This document shows positions 42,080 to 59,957 of a stretch of 64,000 nucleotides of DNA, piece after piece. The translations under genes were made by a program, and so were the position numbers. Location of the stretch: contig NC_051102.1 in NCBI RefSeq assembly GCF_901709675.1, positions 5,305,412 to 5,369,411 of the forward strand, written 5' to 3'. The notes beneath the pieces were generated by a model, which saw nothing but the letters and a program-made list of their open reading frames with translations, had not been told where the DNA came from and searched no databases. The stretch's first letter is position 1, and every line of letters begins with the position of its first letter. Source of the DNA: Syngnathus acus (lineage: Eukaryota > Chordata > Actinopteri > Syngnathiformes > Syngnathidae).

Positions 42080-45000
42080 CTGCGGGAGGAAATGGGACAA
42101 GACTTAATCTAATATATGAATAAATAAAAGAGGAGCAATTGTGGGGAAATAAACGGTGGGAGCGTTCCAACCCGAGAGGATGGGACTACCGAGGAAATGA
42201 GATGTGGATGTGTGCTAATTAGTGAATTTAAAGACCCGACATGTGCAACCGTTTCTGCATTATAATACGAGAGTGAGGAGGGGGGAAAAAAAATCACTTT
42301 CACAGATTTCACAGGACGTTGCCTCATGCTGTAGCTTTTCTTATTTTTATAGAAGTACAACAGTTCCCACAACATTGCAGGCCATTGCCTAACTCTTGCC
42401 TAATGCCTGCATATCAACAGTGTGTGTGTGTGTGTGTGTGCGTGTGCGCATACTTGCCTCCATTCTGGGTGATGTAGCGCACCCAAGGCAGAGCCTGATA
42501 GCCGCTCTTCTCGATGATCTTTAGGTAACGCACCTGACAAACGACAAATGGCATCGTATGAGTGTTTTACACTCTCTGTTAGCATTTAGCTAGCAGGCTT
42601 TTGTAAAACTATTGTGCTTTGATTGTCCAAGTGTAGTAGCAGTAAATACCTCGAAGCAAGAACTTGGCCTCCTTTTTAAATTGTTCACCATCTACCGAAC
42701 TGCTGCTTGTTGTGAAGTTGGTTGCTACCATACCTAGAGCTAGAGATCAACTTTTTGTCATACTTTGCTTTGTCAAATTGTAAAGCGACTTTAAAAAAAC
42801 ACATACGCCAGATCATGGTCAACTGGTCTAAAACTGAACCGGAATTGACTGTTTGGTGGCTAGGGTGATTCAAGGTATTTTTAGTAGATCAAGTGCGAAG
42901 GACAGGAAAGGTTCCACGCTTCCCAAGTCCAAACCACAGACTTTCCAAGCCCTCGGGAGGCCGAAGAGTTCATCTTCTTCAGGGAGTCTTGCGATATGAG
43001 CACTTGAGGAAGCAGCGGTGTGACTCAGGAGAAGGGGGAAGCGGCTACAGAAGAAAGTTCGGGAGAAAGCGCCTTTCTTCAACGCGGCTTTAGTTTTCTT
43101 TTTTTAGATGCGTCAGCACAATCTCCCGTATGGCTTTCACAAGCCGTTAACCGACAATCGGGATTGACAAGTGTTACCACACGGGCAGGTTTCGAGAAAA
43201 GGGCCCTAAAATAACCTTCCATCTAATCATGATTGCGCTTGAGTGAGTCAGCGGCGTTTTCTGTCAAAATCACAACTTGTATAGAAAAGATGGCTGCCGA
43301 CTGCGCTTACATGTAAACAGCACTCCCGTGCACAGCGACGACTTGACCACACGTGCGCGCTCTCACCATTAGGAAGCCCGTTTGCGCATTTGACCACTTT
43401 AAGGCTGACGTGACCTTTTTTGTGAGAGGGGGGGGAACCACCATGTCTCTGTCACGCCAGCTTCTAGATGAGAGCGGAAAAGCGAGGAATTTGTTGGCGG
43501 ATTGGCGGCAGTCCTCGGCCCTCTGGCCGCCTTGTTTTCTCTCGACCCAGCGAGGTCACAGAGCGCCGCGGCTTCTGGATTCACGAGGCATCGGGCTGGC
43601 ACGACGCGAGCGTGTCCACGCAGTCAGCAAAAAGCCACCAAAATACCATTCTCGCTTCTGACTCTGTTTGCAATAAAGAAAAGCCGTCTTTCTGTGTCGT
43701 CGCTCTTTGGAGACGGCAAGGAAAACAAAGTCACAAGTGAGAAGGCTATTTTGGTGGCTTTTTAGCTGACTCTATGGATCCCACATTTGTCTTCTTTAAC
43801 AGGAGGGAGAAAATTGACCCCAGGAATTTTCAACCTGAGCAGTCAGCAAAACAATCAAAAAGCCACAGAAATACCATTTGAGATCGTAACTTTGCAATGT
43901 TGAGATGCTTTTTTTTTTTTTCCCCCATGATGCTCTTCTGGCACAGGCAGGAATGGAATTTTGATGGCATTGTCGACTTTGTCGTGCCAGCCCAATCTTT
44001 TGTCGAGCCAGTGTTTGTCCTCACGAGACTGAGTCTTTTGTTGAAAGCATTTTAGATTTGAAATGGCAACACCGGAACCAAATGTGATACCGTATCGCTG
44101 TCAAGGTAATATCTCCCTTTGCTGGTTTCTGCAGCTCTGATGCTGTAATTCTGTGGCATTTTTTAAAAAAAAGCTCACGTCTGCCCTTCTCGTCTTGTCA
44201 CCTTAGCTGGCGTCTGTCACCTGCTACCACAAATGTGGCACGTATACGAGCACTTCAATTGCGCTACCCCGTCTACAATTAGTGGCGCCGTTAAGAGGAA
44301 CTTTTCCATGCTCAGATATTTACGCGGGTTAATTAAACTTGCTGGCAGGGAGCACACAGAGACGTCTGCCGCTCCCCTCTAATATAGACACTTGACGCAC
44401 CAATTGGACAGCAGCACGGGTGGCCGGCCTGCCGGCTGCACCCGAGTGCGATAAACACGGAGAAAAGGCAAAATCATGTCACCCGAAGTCAGTCACGTCG
44501 GCGCCGTTCTTTTAAGCATGTAGAAGAGTCTGCTAGGAGACACTACCAAGAGCAAAAGATTTACAATCTTTCGCTTGAACAACAGAGCATGATCTTTGAC
44601 TGGTATGGGAAGACTTCTGCAACGTCAGTGAAAGAAAAAAAAAAAAAGTACATTGTTAAACTTTGGTTTGATGTGGAACGCATATGTGCAATTATGGCGA
44701 CCTGAGCAGTGCACAAACAAGTCTTTAACTGCGCTGCCAAGTGTCATTCGCAATGCGCCCCGTCACGACATGGGAAAATGTGATGCTGCGTTCCTGCGCC
44801 GCGTATAATCAAGGGACGACTGTCATTATGCAGTCGGCGCAGCTCGTCGCTGCCAATAGTTAGCTGAGAAAGAAGCACATCTGCTTCATTGTTTTGCAGC
44901 AACATGAAAAACATTTTTTTTACCTTGACAAACACAAATGCTAGTCAGACAACTCCATCCCTAACTGAACCTTTGCAGCTGCTTGACTTCCTCCTGTTTG

Positions 45001-48000
45001 AATTGTTTGAATTCCAAAGTGGAGATAGCGAAGAACATGTGTTGTTGTGCAATGGGCTCAAAAGCGGTGACCTTAAATGACTCATTTGATGCTCACTGTT
45101 TGTCAAGCTCGAGGACACTGTCTGTCTCTGTCATGTCTTACAGCAAGTGTTTTTCATCAGTTTAAGGCTAAATGTGGTACCCAAGCCACTTTTCAATGAG
45201 TGCATCAGGCTTTTCCAGTTATGCGTACCTGGATGCCCGAAGTGGTGAAGTAGGGGATCTCAAATTTGACGCTGATCGGGGGCTTCCCTTCCTTATCTTC
45301 CGCTTCCACGCTCGGAAGGCCGAAGTGAGCCCGCATCAGATACTCCTTGCCGCCCTGTCACGAGGACACCGACATCTTAGAACCCGATGCGTTGCGTGTG
45401 AATTAAAAGCAAGTCGGTTTGGCTCAAGAATGACTCATTGCAAGACCAACGAGCCCCACTGAAATCTTATTTGCATAAACTCGCACTGTCTGGTGAGTCA
45501 CTCACGGGGAAGGACTTGATGGACCAGACAATCTCGCTGTTCTCTGGAACCCACTTGACGCTGCCAACCGTGGTCTTAAATTTGGGAGAGTCGGCGTCTG
45601 TTGGCACAGGAATGTGGATCTCCACGTTGTTGGCAGTGGAGCGCCGTTTGAACTGGCTTTTGGCCTATGATGGGCGGTGGGAAGGCAAGCGGGTAAAAAC
45701 AAGCAGGTCAAGATGAAAAACCAGTTTGTCGTTTTTAAATGTCGCCATGTGCGTGACAAGCGAAAAGAATGAATCATAAATCACTGGCGGTGGCAGTTCA
45801 AAGATGAATTGCCATTCTATGTCATGGCTACCGATAATACTATACAAACAAACAATAGAATTTACCTTAATCATGTACTCAATGCGACTGTGAGAGTGCT
45901 TCTCGATGACTGATTCAATCCAGATTAGCGGCTTCACCTGAGATGTAAACAACAGCACACGCACGCTATCATCCGCTTGCAAAATCAATGGATTGCCTTG
46001 ACTGTACTTTTCCCTGTTACACAGGCGCCATCTAGCGGCCATTACTACAGCAAGCGGGCTGTAGTGCATAACAGCAGGGACTCATTTTGAGTGATTTTTT
46101 TCCAGTCATGCTCAGCTATTTCTAATGTCCAATGATTTGATTGTTTTTGTGAAAGAAAAAACAAAAGTACTGAATGGACGATTTTAGGGGGCGGGGGGGG
46201 GGGGGGGGGGGGGCATTATTACAGAGCAATAATTTCACTTACATGACCAAAAGGCAGTGGGAAGAACTGTAATTTATTTCATCCCACCTCTTCTCCAAAA
46301 CATGGTACTACTCACGTGAGTGTTAAGGCGGTATGACATGAGCTCAAACTCGCCGTCGGGTGGGATGAAGGAGATAGTGCGGTCATTCTCAAAGCGTGAC
46401 AGGCGGACGCACTGGTGAAATTTGACGTCTTCCAACTCCACAGATTTACTCTTGCCGCCTATATCCGCAACAGAGGTGATTTTACCACAATATTGCAATT
46501 CATTTTGTTTCTAAAATATTTGGCAAAAAGAGCCCACGCTACGTTATCATGGGAACTCACGTCCAGTGTTTTCAAACAGAACCTTGTCGTTGAGGCCCAG
46601 GCGCAACTCGGGCATTCCGGATAAGAAGACGCGCATCTTAATGGAGCCGACGATTTCGCTGCGCAGGACGTTGCCATTGGCACTGACCTGAGAATAGCAT
46701 GGAGAGGCAAAGTCTTTTAAGATTTGCCATCTTGACTGACGGCAGAGCAGCATAGACACATTTAAACAAGGCTAATACAATTAGTTCCTACCAGGAGATT
46801 GACTGACTCGATGACATCCAAGAAGACTTCGTTTTTCCTGTACTTGATGCCCTCCGAACGCCATGAAACAGCGTTGGTGACAGTGGCGGGTGGGCGGGGT
46901 GCACCTGTGTCCAGCTTGTGCCCCTCCTGAGTTATATACCTGACAGGAAGGGAAAGTAACACAGGTGAAGTGAAACAGCCAAATGGTCCGCACTTGTATG
47001 CGCCGGCATTGCATTATGGGATTTCTCACTCTTGCAGAATCTTGCTGTCGGTGGTCTGCGGGTAGCCAAAGTCCATCAACTCGTCCATCAGCTCGTAAAT
47101 GATGACAAAGTTATCCCGGATGCTCTCTTCCTCCAGTTCTTTGAAATACTCGGAGAAAACCTTGCGGAATTCAAACGTGGCTTTTTAAAATCAATCCACC
47201 AACAACTGTTGCCACGCAAAATGTGATTCTTACCTGCACAATCTTGTACAAAAAGGAGAAAACCAAGGAAACGCTGGCATTTTTCTTCGATGTGGCAACC
47301 ACTGAGGCAATGAAGGTTAAGAGATTTGTAACGACAATGAAAGTGCAGTTTTATTTCTGTTGTGCAATAGTTTATGCAAACTGTGCATACAGCAGCGTTT
47401 TTTTTTTTTTCATGCGCGCAAGTCCTGAATTATTTCTATTACGCAAGATGCGTAATTATAATTAACCGGCAAGGGACACAACAGAAATTGTTTGACACCT
47501 ACACTGCACACTTTGTTGTTTTTACAGTGGGGCCCCCACTTTTGAGGATTAAGAGCAAAGGCAATTCATTAAAAAGAAAGAACATATTTTGACGTTTACA
47601 CACAATGATAAATATACTGTAGCTACACTGAAAGATAAGCAGAAACAAACGGTTTCATTTTTAACTGTGCAGGAGGTGCATTCAAGTGCTGCCAACAAAG
47701 TAGGAAGTCTCAAAGCAACTGATAAAAAACAAAACAAAGGTACAGCAAAATGTCCACTAGATGGCGCCAAAGTACTAGTTAATCGCTTTTGCTTATTTCA
47801 AAATGGCAAATAGATGAGTTGTCATGGTGTAGGGGAGGGCAGCTCGAAAGGCCTAGTGTGAGTACACGTTTAGTGTACGGAAGGATACAGTAGAGGTTAT
47901 TATGCTTGATCCACATGAAGCGCACCCCGCCGTGGGCCAGGATGGGAGACAGCGTCCCCTCCTCCTCCTTGTCCATCAGGAGGTTCATGAAATGCTCGAT

Positions 48001-48632
48001 TTCGGACATGTCCACATCGCCACGGTAGTTCCGGCATACCAGCACCTAACGGGAACACCAATATTTATGGAAGCAGGAAGCTTTCAGAGCAATCGCAAAA
48101 AAAAAAAAAAGTGCACATTAGGGCTCGGCTTTACATAGAGCTGCAGTCTGGATACTTGTTATTGTGCAAAGTGGTAGTTATGAAATAACTGGCAAGAACA
48201 CACAAACTGCTGTGGTGCAATAAAAATACAAGATTATTTATACGATTCCGCATATCTGAACGGTTAACAACACTCAAATAATAATAATGCGTAAGATTGC
48301 TAATACGTACTAACATCCCAGTTAAATAGACCAGAGAGGAAACAGCTGTCAGCTTGTTGATGTTTTTAAGCCCTCACATCACGTCAGTTAGTGTTTAACA
48401 CGATATACTGCCCGCCCCGGAGATGATTTTGCATGTACTGGATTTAATTTTATTGCACACGAACATGATCGATGGACCGTTATCCACCTCGCATGACGAT
48501 GCCACCGAGGAATGCGACAGGACAGCGGCTAGCTCCTTAGCTGCTAGGCTAACGCTAGCCGGCTGCTCCCCGTTATGCGGCTGTCTTTACCTTTCCTTTC
48601 AAATCCAAAACGTAAACGGCGCTCGCAGACAT
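42057..48632 (-). CDS. ap1m1: AP-1 complex subunit mu-1 (mu1A adaptin)
   Basis: Medium subunit of the clathrin adaptor AP-1, which sorts cargo with YxxPhi signals between the trans-Golgi network and endosomes. Twelve coding exons on the minus strand: 48632-48591, 48045-47889, 47301-47234, 47160-47030, 46939-46792, 46687-46561, 46458-46316, 45937-45866, 45664-45506, 45354-45229, 42533-42458 and 42079-42057. They total 1272 nt, 423 aa, the same length as human AP1M1. The start MSASAVYVLDLKGK opens the longin-like N-terminal domain (about 1-140). The mu homology domain follows, from about residue 160 to the end, including RLGLNDKVLF, HQCVRLSRFENDRTISF and the C-terminal ITQNGDYQLRTQ. All introns are GT-AG except the last, which is GC-AG. 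The final exon encodes only seven residues plus stop. The ATG has A at -3. Confidence 0.97.
42419..42457 (-). promoter_or_regulatory. ap1m1: GC donor of ap1m1 intron 11 followed by a CA repeat
   Basis: On the gene strand the exon ends GGAG and the intron starts GCAAGTATGCGCACACG, followed by about 25 bases of (CA)n. GC donors normally compensate with a strong match elsewhere, seen here as AG|GCAAGT. Intronic CA repeats near weak donors are known hnRNP L binding sites that can alter splicing. Confidence 0.75.
46193..46213. repeat. Poly(G) run in an ap1m1 intron
   Basis: G run of about 20 after GGGGGC on the plus strand, so a C run in the transcript. Prone to sequencing length error. Confidence 0.85.
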
Positions 48633-48792
48633 CTTGGAATTTTTTTTTTTCACGTTGAGCGCCTCGCCTCGTCCACGCCGCGTCAACGTTGCTAGTTGAT
48701 CACTTGCTCCGAGGGGTAAATTAATTTTGGGCGTTCATTCATAATACTTGAAAGCGGCGATAGGGGGGGGGGGGGGTGCTTAAGGTGAGCAG

Positions 48793-48800
48793 CACTTCCG
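48793..48800. promoter_or_regulatory. ap1m1: ETS-like motif upstream of ap1m1
   Basis: CACTTCCG lies about 160 bases upstream of the ap1m1 ATG in CpG-containing sequence. The same octamer sits 19 bases before the rab8a ATG. It is typical of TATA-less housekeeping promoters. Confidence 0.3.
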
Positions 48801-48809
48801 CTTTTTGTC

Positions 48810-51600
48810 CCACCATTCAGCGCCCTCTGTTGACTCGGAGGAAGAAATACATGACTGTATTTTTGGTAAACCTTATTCCTTATATTTGTCCGCATGAAAC
48901 ACCACCCATGTAGCCTAAGGATCCAAAACTTGGTGTAGAAAAGTTGGCGTTCATTCAAAAATGACTTAGTTGCACACATTAAAACCATGTTTCACCAGCA
49001 TTGTATTTTGTGCAATATTCATGTTGGTGTAAGACAATTTTAATGTATATCACCAATATCAATACTTTTTAAAAAAAAAAAAAGTAAAGCTGGCAGATGT
49101 TTTTTTTCTTTTTTCCCCTGAGTGTGTTACTCAATTTTTGTGCAAGCTCAAGGTGGAGTCAGCACTTCAGGAATGTGGACAAACAAAGGGACTATGTGGG
49201 CAAGCGATAACACCTGTGTTTAAGTTTTAACAGGTCACTCCAGACTTGCAATTTGACGCCATCCCTCTGTTGCTCTGGAGGACGAGGGCATGAGGAGCCT
49301 TTCAGCGCAGGCCCTCCAGTGGGATGAGTGGGCCTATTCAAAGTGACACATACCACTGCCAAGATTGAGTAGAGACATTGTCAGGACACAACAGGGTGGT
49401 TGCCGGGGCCAAAAGCAAAATGTAATTTTCTATCAGGGGTTCCCTGACCGAAATGAGTCGAGGGTCAATTCGAATTAGGTTGCAATTTTTTGGCAACATC
49501 TTCTCCATGTAGTTCTATTCAGATTGTCGCTTTTCGGATGCTGTCTTGTCCACGGCACACGCTAACTACAAAAACTGCATTGTGTATATTAATTTATATG
49601 AGAATTTTCCATTTATTGGAGAATTTCCTTTGAGCAATTTGTATTGTTTATTTGACAAGATTGAACAATTTACTGTGTCAATTTCTAAAAAAGAAGACAA
49701 GCTGCACTTTCCTAAAAAAAAAAAAAAGCACACCAGATATGTTTTAAATGGACTATTGCATGTTTGGTTCATCCCTCTGCTTTGCTCATGTCTGCAGTAC
49801 TGCAGTGGTTGTCACTGCATAATTTGCAGACATGTTTGTACAGATGGGCAGAGGGGCGATGACGCGTTTGTTGACTCAGTGCACAGGTGTTACAGCGTTG
49901 CTGCTTTTCTTTTTTGGATTTTGAACTAAACATAAAACACACTCGAAGACATTTTTGTGTTCCTCTGCAAATTCGCACTCCACCGGTTTATACTTAGCAG
50001 GCCTTCTCCGACGATACACTCCCAAGGCGCTCTTATGGCTTTTGGGGAAGTTTTTGACCATAAAAGGAGAAGAGGAGTTCAGACAGCTTTCCTGTGGGAG
50101 GGTTCCCGTTTCTAGCGCTCTGCATGTGATTCCTCCCTCTCTTCACTCATTTGCTCCAAAGGCCTCCATATCTTCTTGCACAGATAACGCAAATGATGTT
50201 GTGGAGATGAGACAGTACAATGAATTGTTTGTCAAAGTTTTGTGTGCGTGTGTGTCGGCAGCATCTTGAGTGACCAAATAAGGCGCTGAGCTCATATGAT
50301 GTGAGTTCATGTTTGAGAAAGTGAGCTTGTGCCACTGATATTTTATGACTTCATGTTTGGTTTGGAGGAGGTCCTCACTGGCAGCGTTGTCGACTCGAAT
50401 GCCTAAAAACCAAACAACGCGAGTCGAGCTTTTGCACAAAAGACCGAACGTCTTTCTTTTTTGCTGCTGACTAATTCTAGCATGCTAGAGAATTTCATTT
50501 ATATATATTTTTTTTCTCCATTAACACCTGCTATAGTATTCCATTTATCGTTCATATGAAGTTCTCAATCCATGCCTACATTTTGAAAATGTATTGATAC
50601 TACATATGTACAGATTTTTACCTCATGCAGTGCCGATGACTATCCTTGCTGCTTTTCAAATTCACATTGGAACATGCTATAGTATTTTATTTCTCTATTT
50701 GTATTCACGTAAAGCTGTCAATCTATGCTCGTATTTCATTTTATTGATCCCTGTATAGCTTTTTTTCCCCCTTACGTTGTGTTCAGCTACATATACGGCA
50801 TGCTATTGTATAATAATAATGATAATAATGATGATAATTTTGAGTCTCATATTGTCTTCTAGGCTGAACAGAAATTTGGCGTGTTGTTTGAAATCCAATG
50901 TTTTGTGTGACGTATGGGGAAAAATTGTTCAAATTGATTCTCTTAGGTGATGACGTGGTGAATGCAAGTTGATATTGAGATATATCGCTTTTCTGGTCAC
51001 TGGCTACCTTTCTTGCGAGCTTTATTTTTAGCACCCCGGCAGCTGGCACATACAAGGCGAAAGCCATCACACATGAACGATATACTGTTACATGTCTAAA
51101 CACACACGCGCACACACAAATGACTTTTTAGTCAACTGTTCATCCACCTATGGTCAATAAATGCCGCCCTTAAATCGGTGCCTCTCTTTGCGCATCTGGG
51201 AAAAAGATTGCTCAGTTATTGTTCACAAACAACCACTAAATAGTCAAGTCTGTGGTTGAGCCTATCAAGTGTATGCTGGTTGAGTCATCCACTTCCGATC
51301 AATACATGCATCTCTCAAGTAGACTGACAACATCTTATTACTGAACAGAAAGTAAATCATGCAAAGTAAAATGTTACAGGAAAAGCATCAAAACAAAAAG
51401 TGGAGAGTAACAATTAGCTTCAGTGCGTTTGGTTGATCTGAAATAAAATGGGAACTTATATTTGTTGGCACCGATTGTTTGGGCTTTTTTTTTTCCACCC
51501 AGAAGAAAGTCAGAAGTATTTTCTAACCAGCTCTGGTATTAACATCAATCTCAGCATTCCCAAGCCAGAACACATGCGCCAAAAGAGGGGGAGGGGGCGG
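48810..51600. other. Intergenic region between divergent ap1m1 and tpm4
   Basis: About 2.8 kb with no supportable exon. A/T-rich, with T and A homopolymers near 49070-49083 and 49714-49727. Only the tpm4 1a promoter at the right edge can be named. Confidence 0.5.
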
Positions 51601-51613
51601 AGGGAGCAGTGGT

Positions 51614-51623
51614 CCAAATAAGG
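51614..51623 (+). promoter_or_regulatory. tpm4: CArG box (SRF site) upstream of tpm4 exon 1a
   Basis: CCAAATAAGG matches CC(A/T)6GG exactly, 332 bases before the exon 1a ATG. A TATA-like TTTATATT follows at 51679-51686. Serum response factor sites of this form drive many actin-cytoskeleton and muscle genes, tropomyosins among them. Confidence 0.6.
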
Positions 51624-51945
51624 ACATGTGCTGCCAAAACATCTCCACCACGTTGCTCCTCCAGAAGCATTTGAGAAGTTTATATTAGGGAGGGAGAGAG
51701 GGCTGCAGAATATGTTATAGTGTAAGGGAGGAGGGGAAGGAGGGGGAGGGAAGAGGGGTGGACATGTCGGGTTTGTCACAGGGGGACCGAGGCTGTCTCC
51801 ACTTTAAATCACACGCGGCTCCAGCGAACCTTCACTTTCTGCATCCTCTTCTTCCTCCTCTCTTGTCGCTCCTCTCTCTGTATTTGTAGCACCTCAGCGC
51901 CATCCATTTCCCCCCTTCTGACTGACACCCAACAAACCCATCACC

Positions 51946-58846
<6,901 letters not shown>

Positions 58847-59083
58847 AATTTCTTTTAAAAAAACACCACAGAGAAGAAGCAATTCTGACAAAAGTTTTGT
58901 AAAAGAGAAAACATTCCCTCCATTGCATCGGTTTCAGCCCAACAATTACCACAACAATGATAGTAACACGTTTAGTCCTTTTTATATATTTATGTTTAGT
59001 TTTTTTCACTCCCCGTCCTCTTTTTTTTTTTTTATAATGGTTTTGGGTCCATATGATATTAAATTTTGGTGCTGATTTTGTTG

Positions 59084-59089
59084 AATAAA
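59084..59089 (+). terminator. tpm4: AATAAA poly(A) signal for tpm4 exon 9d transcripts
   Basis: AATAAA 237 bases after the 9d stop with TGCTGCTGTTGTTTATT downstream. It marks the likely end of the tpm4 transcription unit, leaving about 0.85 kb before the rab8a start. Confidence 0.7.
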
Positions 59090-59931
59090 ACCTGCTAAGG
59101 ATGACAATCATGCTGCTGTTGTTTATTCCTGAAGATTTGCCCATCTGTATAATATTCCAGATATGAAGAACATTTCAACAATAGTAAGTGCTTTTTTTAT
59201 TTAACTTGGCTTACAATGCACAATGATTTTGTTTTTTGGGTGAAAATAATTCGTACCATAAATTGAAAAGTACATCTGTTTTTTTATTCAGTTACTCTCA
59301 AGACTCCTTTGTCAAAATAGGCTCAATACTTTATTCAACCTACGCAAATGATGATGACCTAAAAACATGTGAAGAGAGAGATCAAACATTGGCTGCTGAC
59401 ATTTTACTGATTGTTATCTTGAGAGTTTATCAGGTGGAACTTGTACCAGGGAGCACTAACAATGGTGATACAACAGATTCGGAGAAACAAGATGTTTCCT
59501 AACCTGAACGTTATTTAGAAGAACAATTTGATATCAAAATTAAGGATGACTCGCGGTAAATCTCTTGTGCTTTGTGACATCCTAAAAAAACCAAACCTGT
59601 CAAAAATATGTCTGAGGTGTATTTAATAAGAGGGAAAATATATTGAGTTTTGTTGAAGTTGTGACAGGCAATCGAAATGGTTATTGCACATACATACTGT
59701 ACTTTTTTAACTTGACCAAACAAGTTAATTATAAAATACTTAAGTACAAAGTGCTGTTCTTTGCCCACCTATGTGTGCTATTAGTTGCATTGGTTCGGTT
59801 CAAGTAAAAACATCCTGAACTTCTAGTGAAAATCCAATGGTCCAAAAGCTGCAGTTTTCCTCCAAGCCATACAGATGTCGCTGTTGTTTTTCTTGAATAC
59901 CATCGACGCACCTGGGCTTCGCCGGGCGCGC

Positions 59932-59939
59932 CACTTCCG
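59932..59939 (+). promoter_or_regulatory. rab8a: ETS-like motif at the rab8a start
   Basis: CACTTCCG within CpG-rich GGGCGCGCCACTTCCGCACC, 19 bases before the ATG, so at or near the TSS or in a short 5' UTR. Confidence 0.35.
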
Positions 59940-59957
59940 CACCCGATATCAACAACT

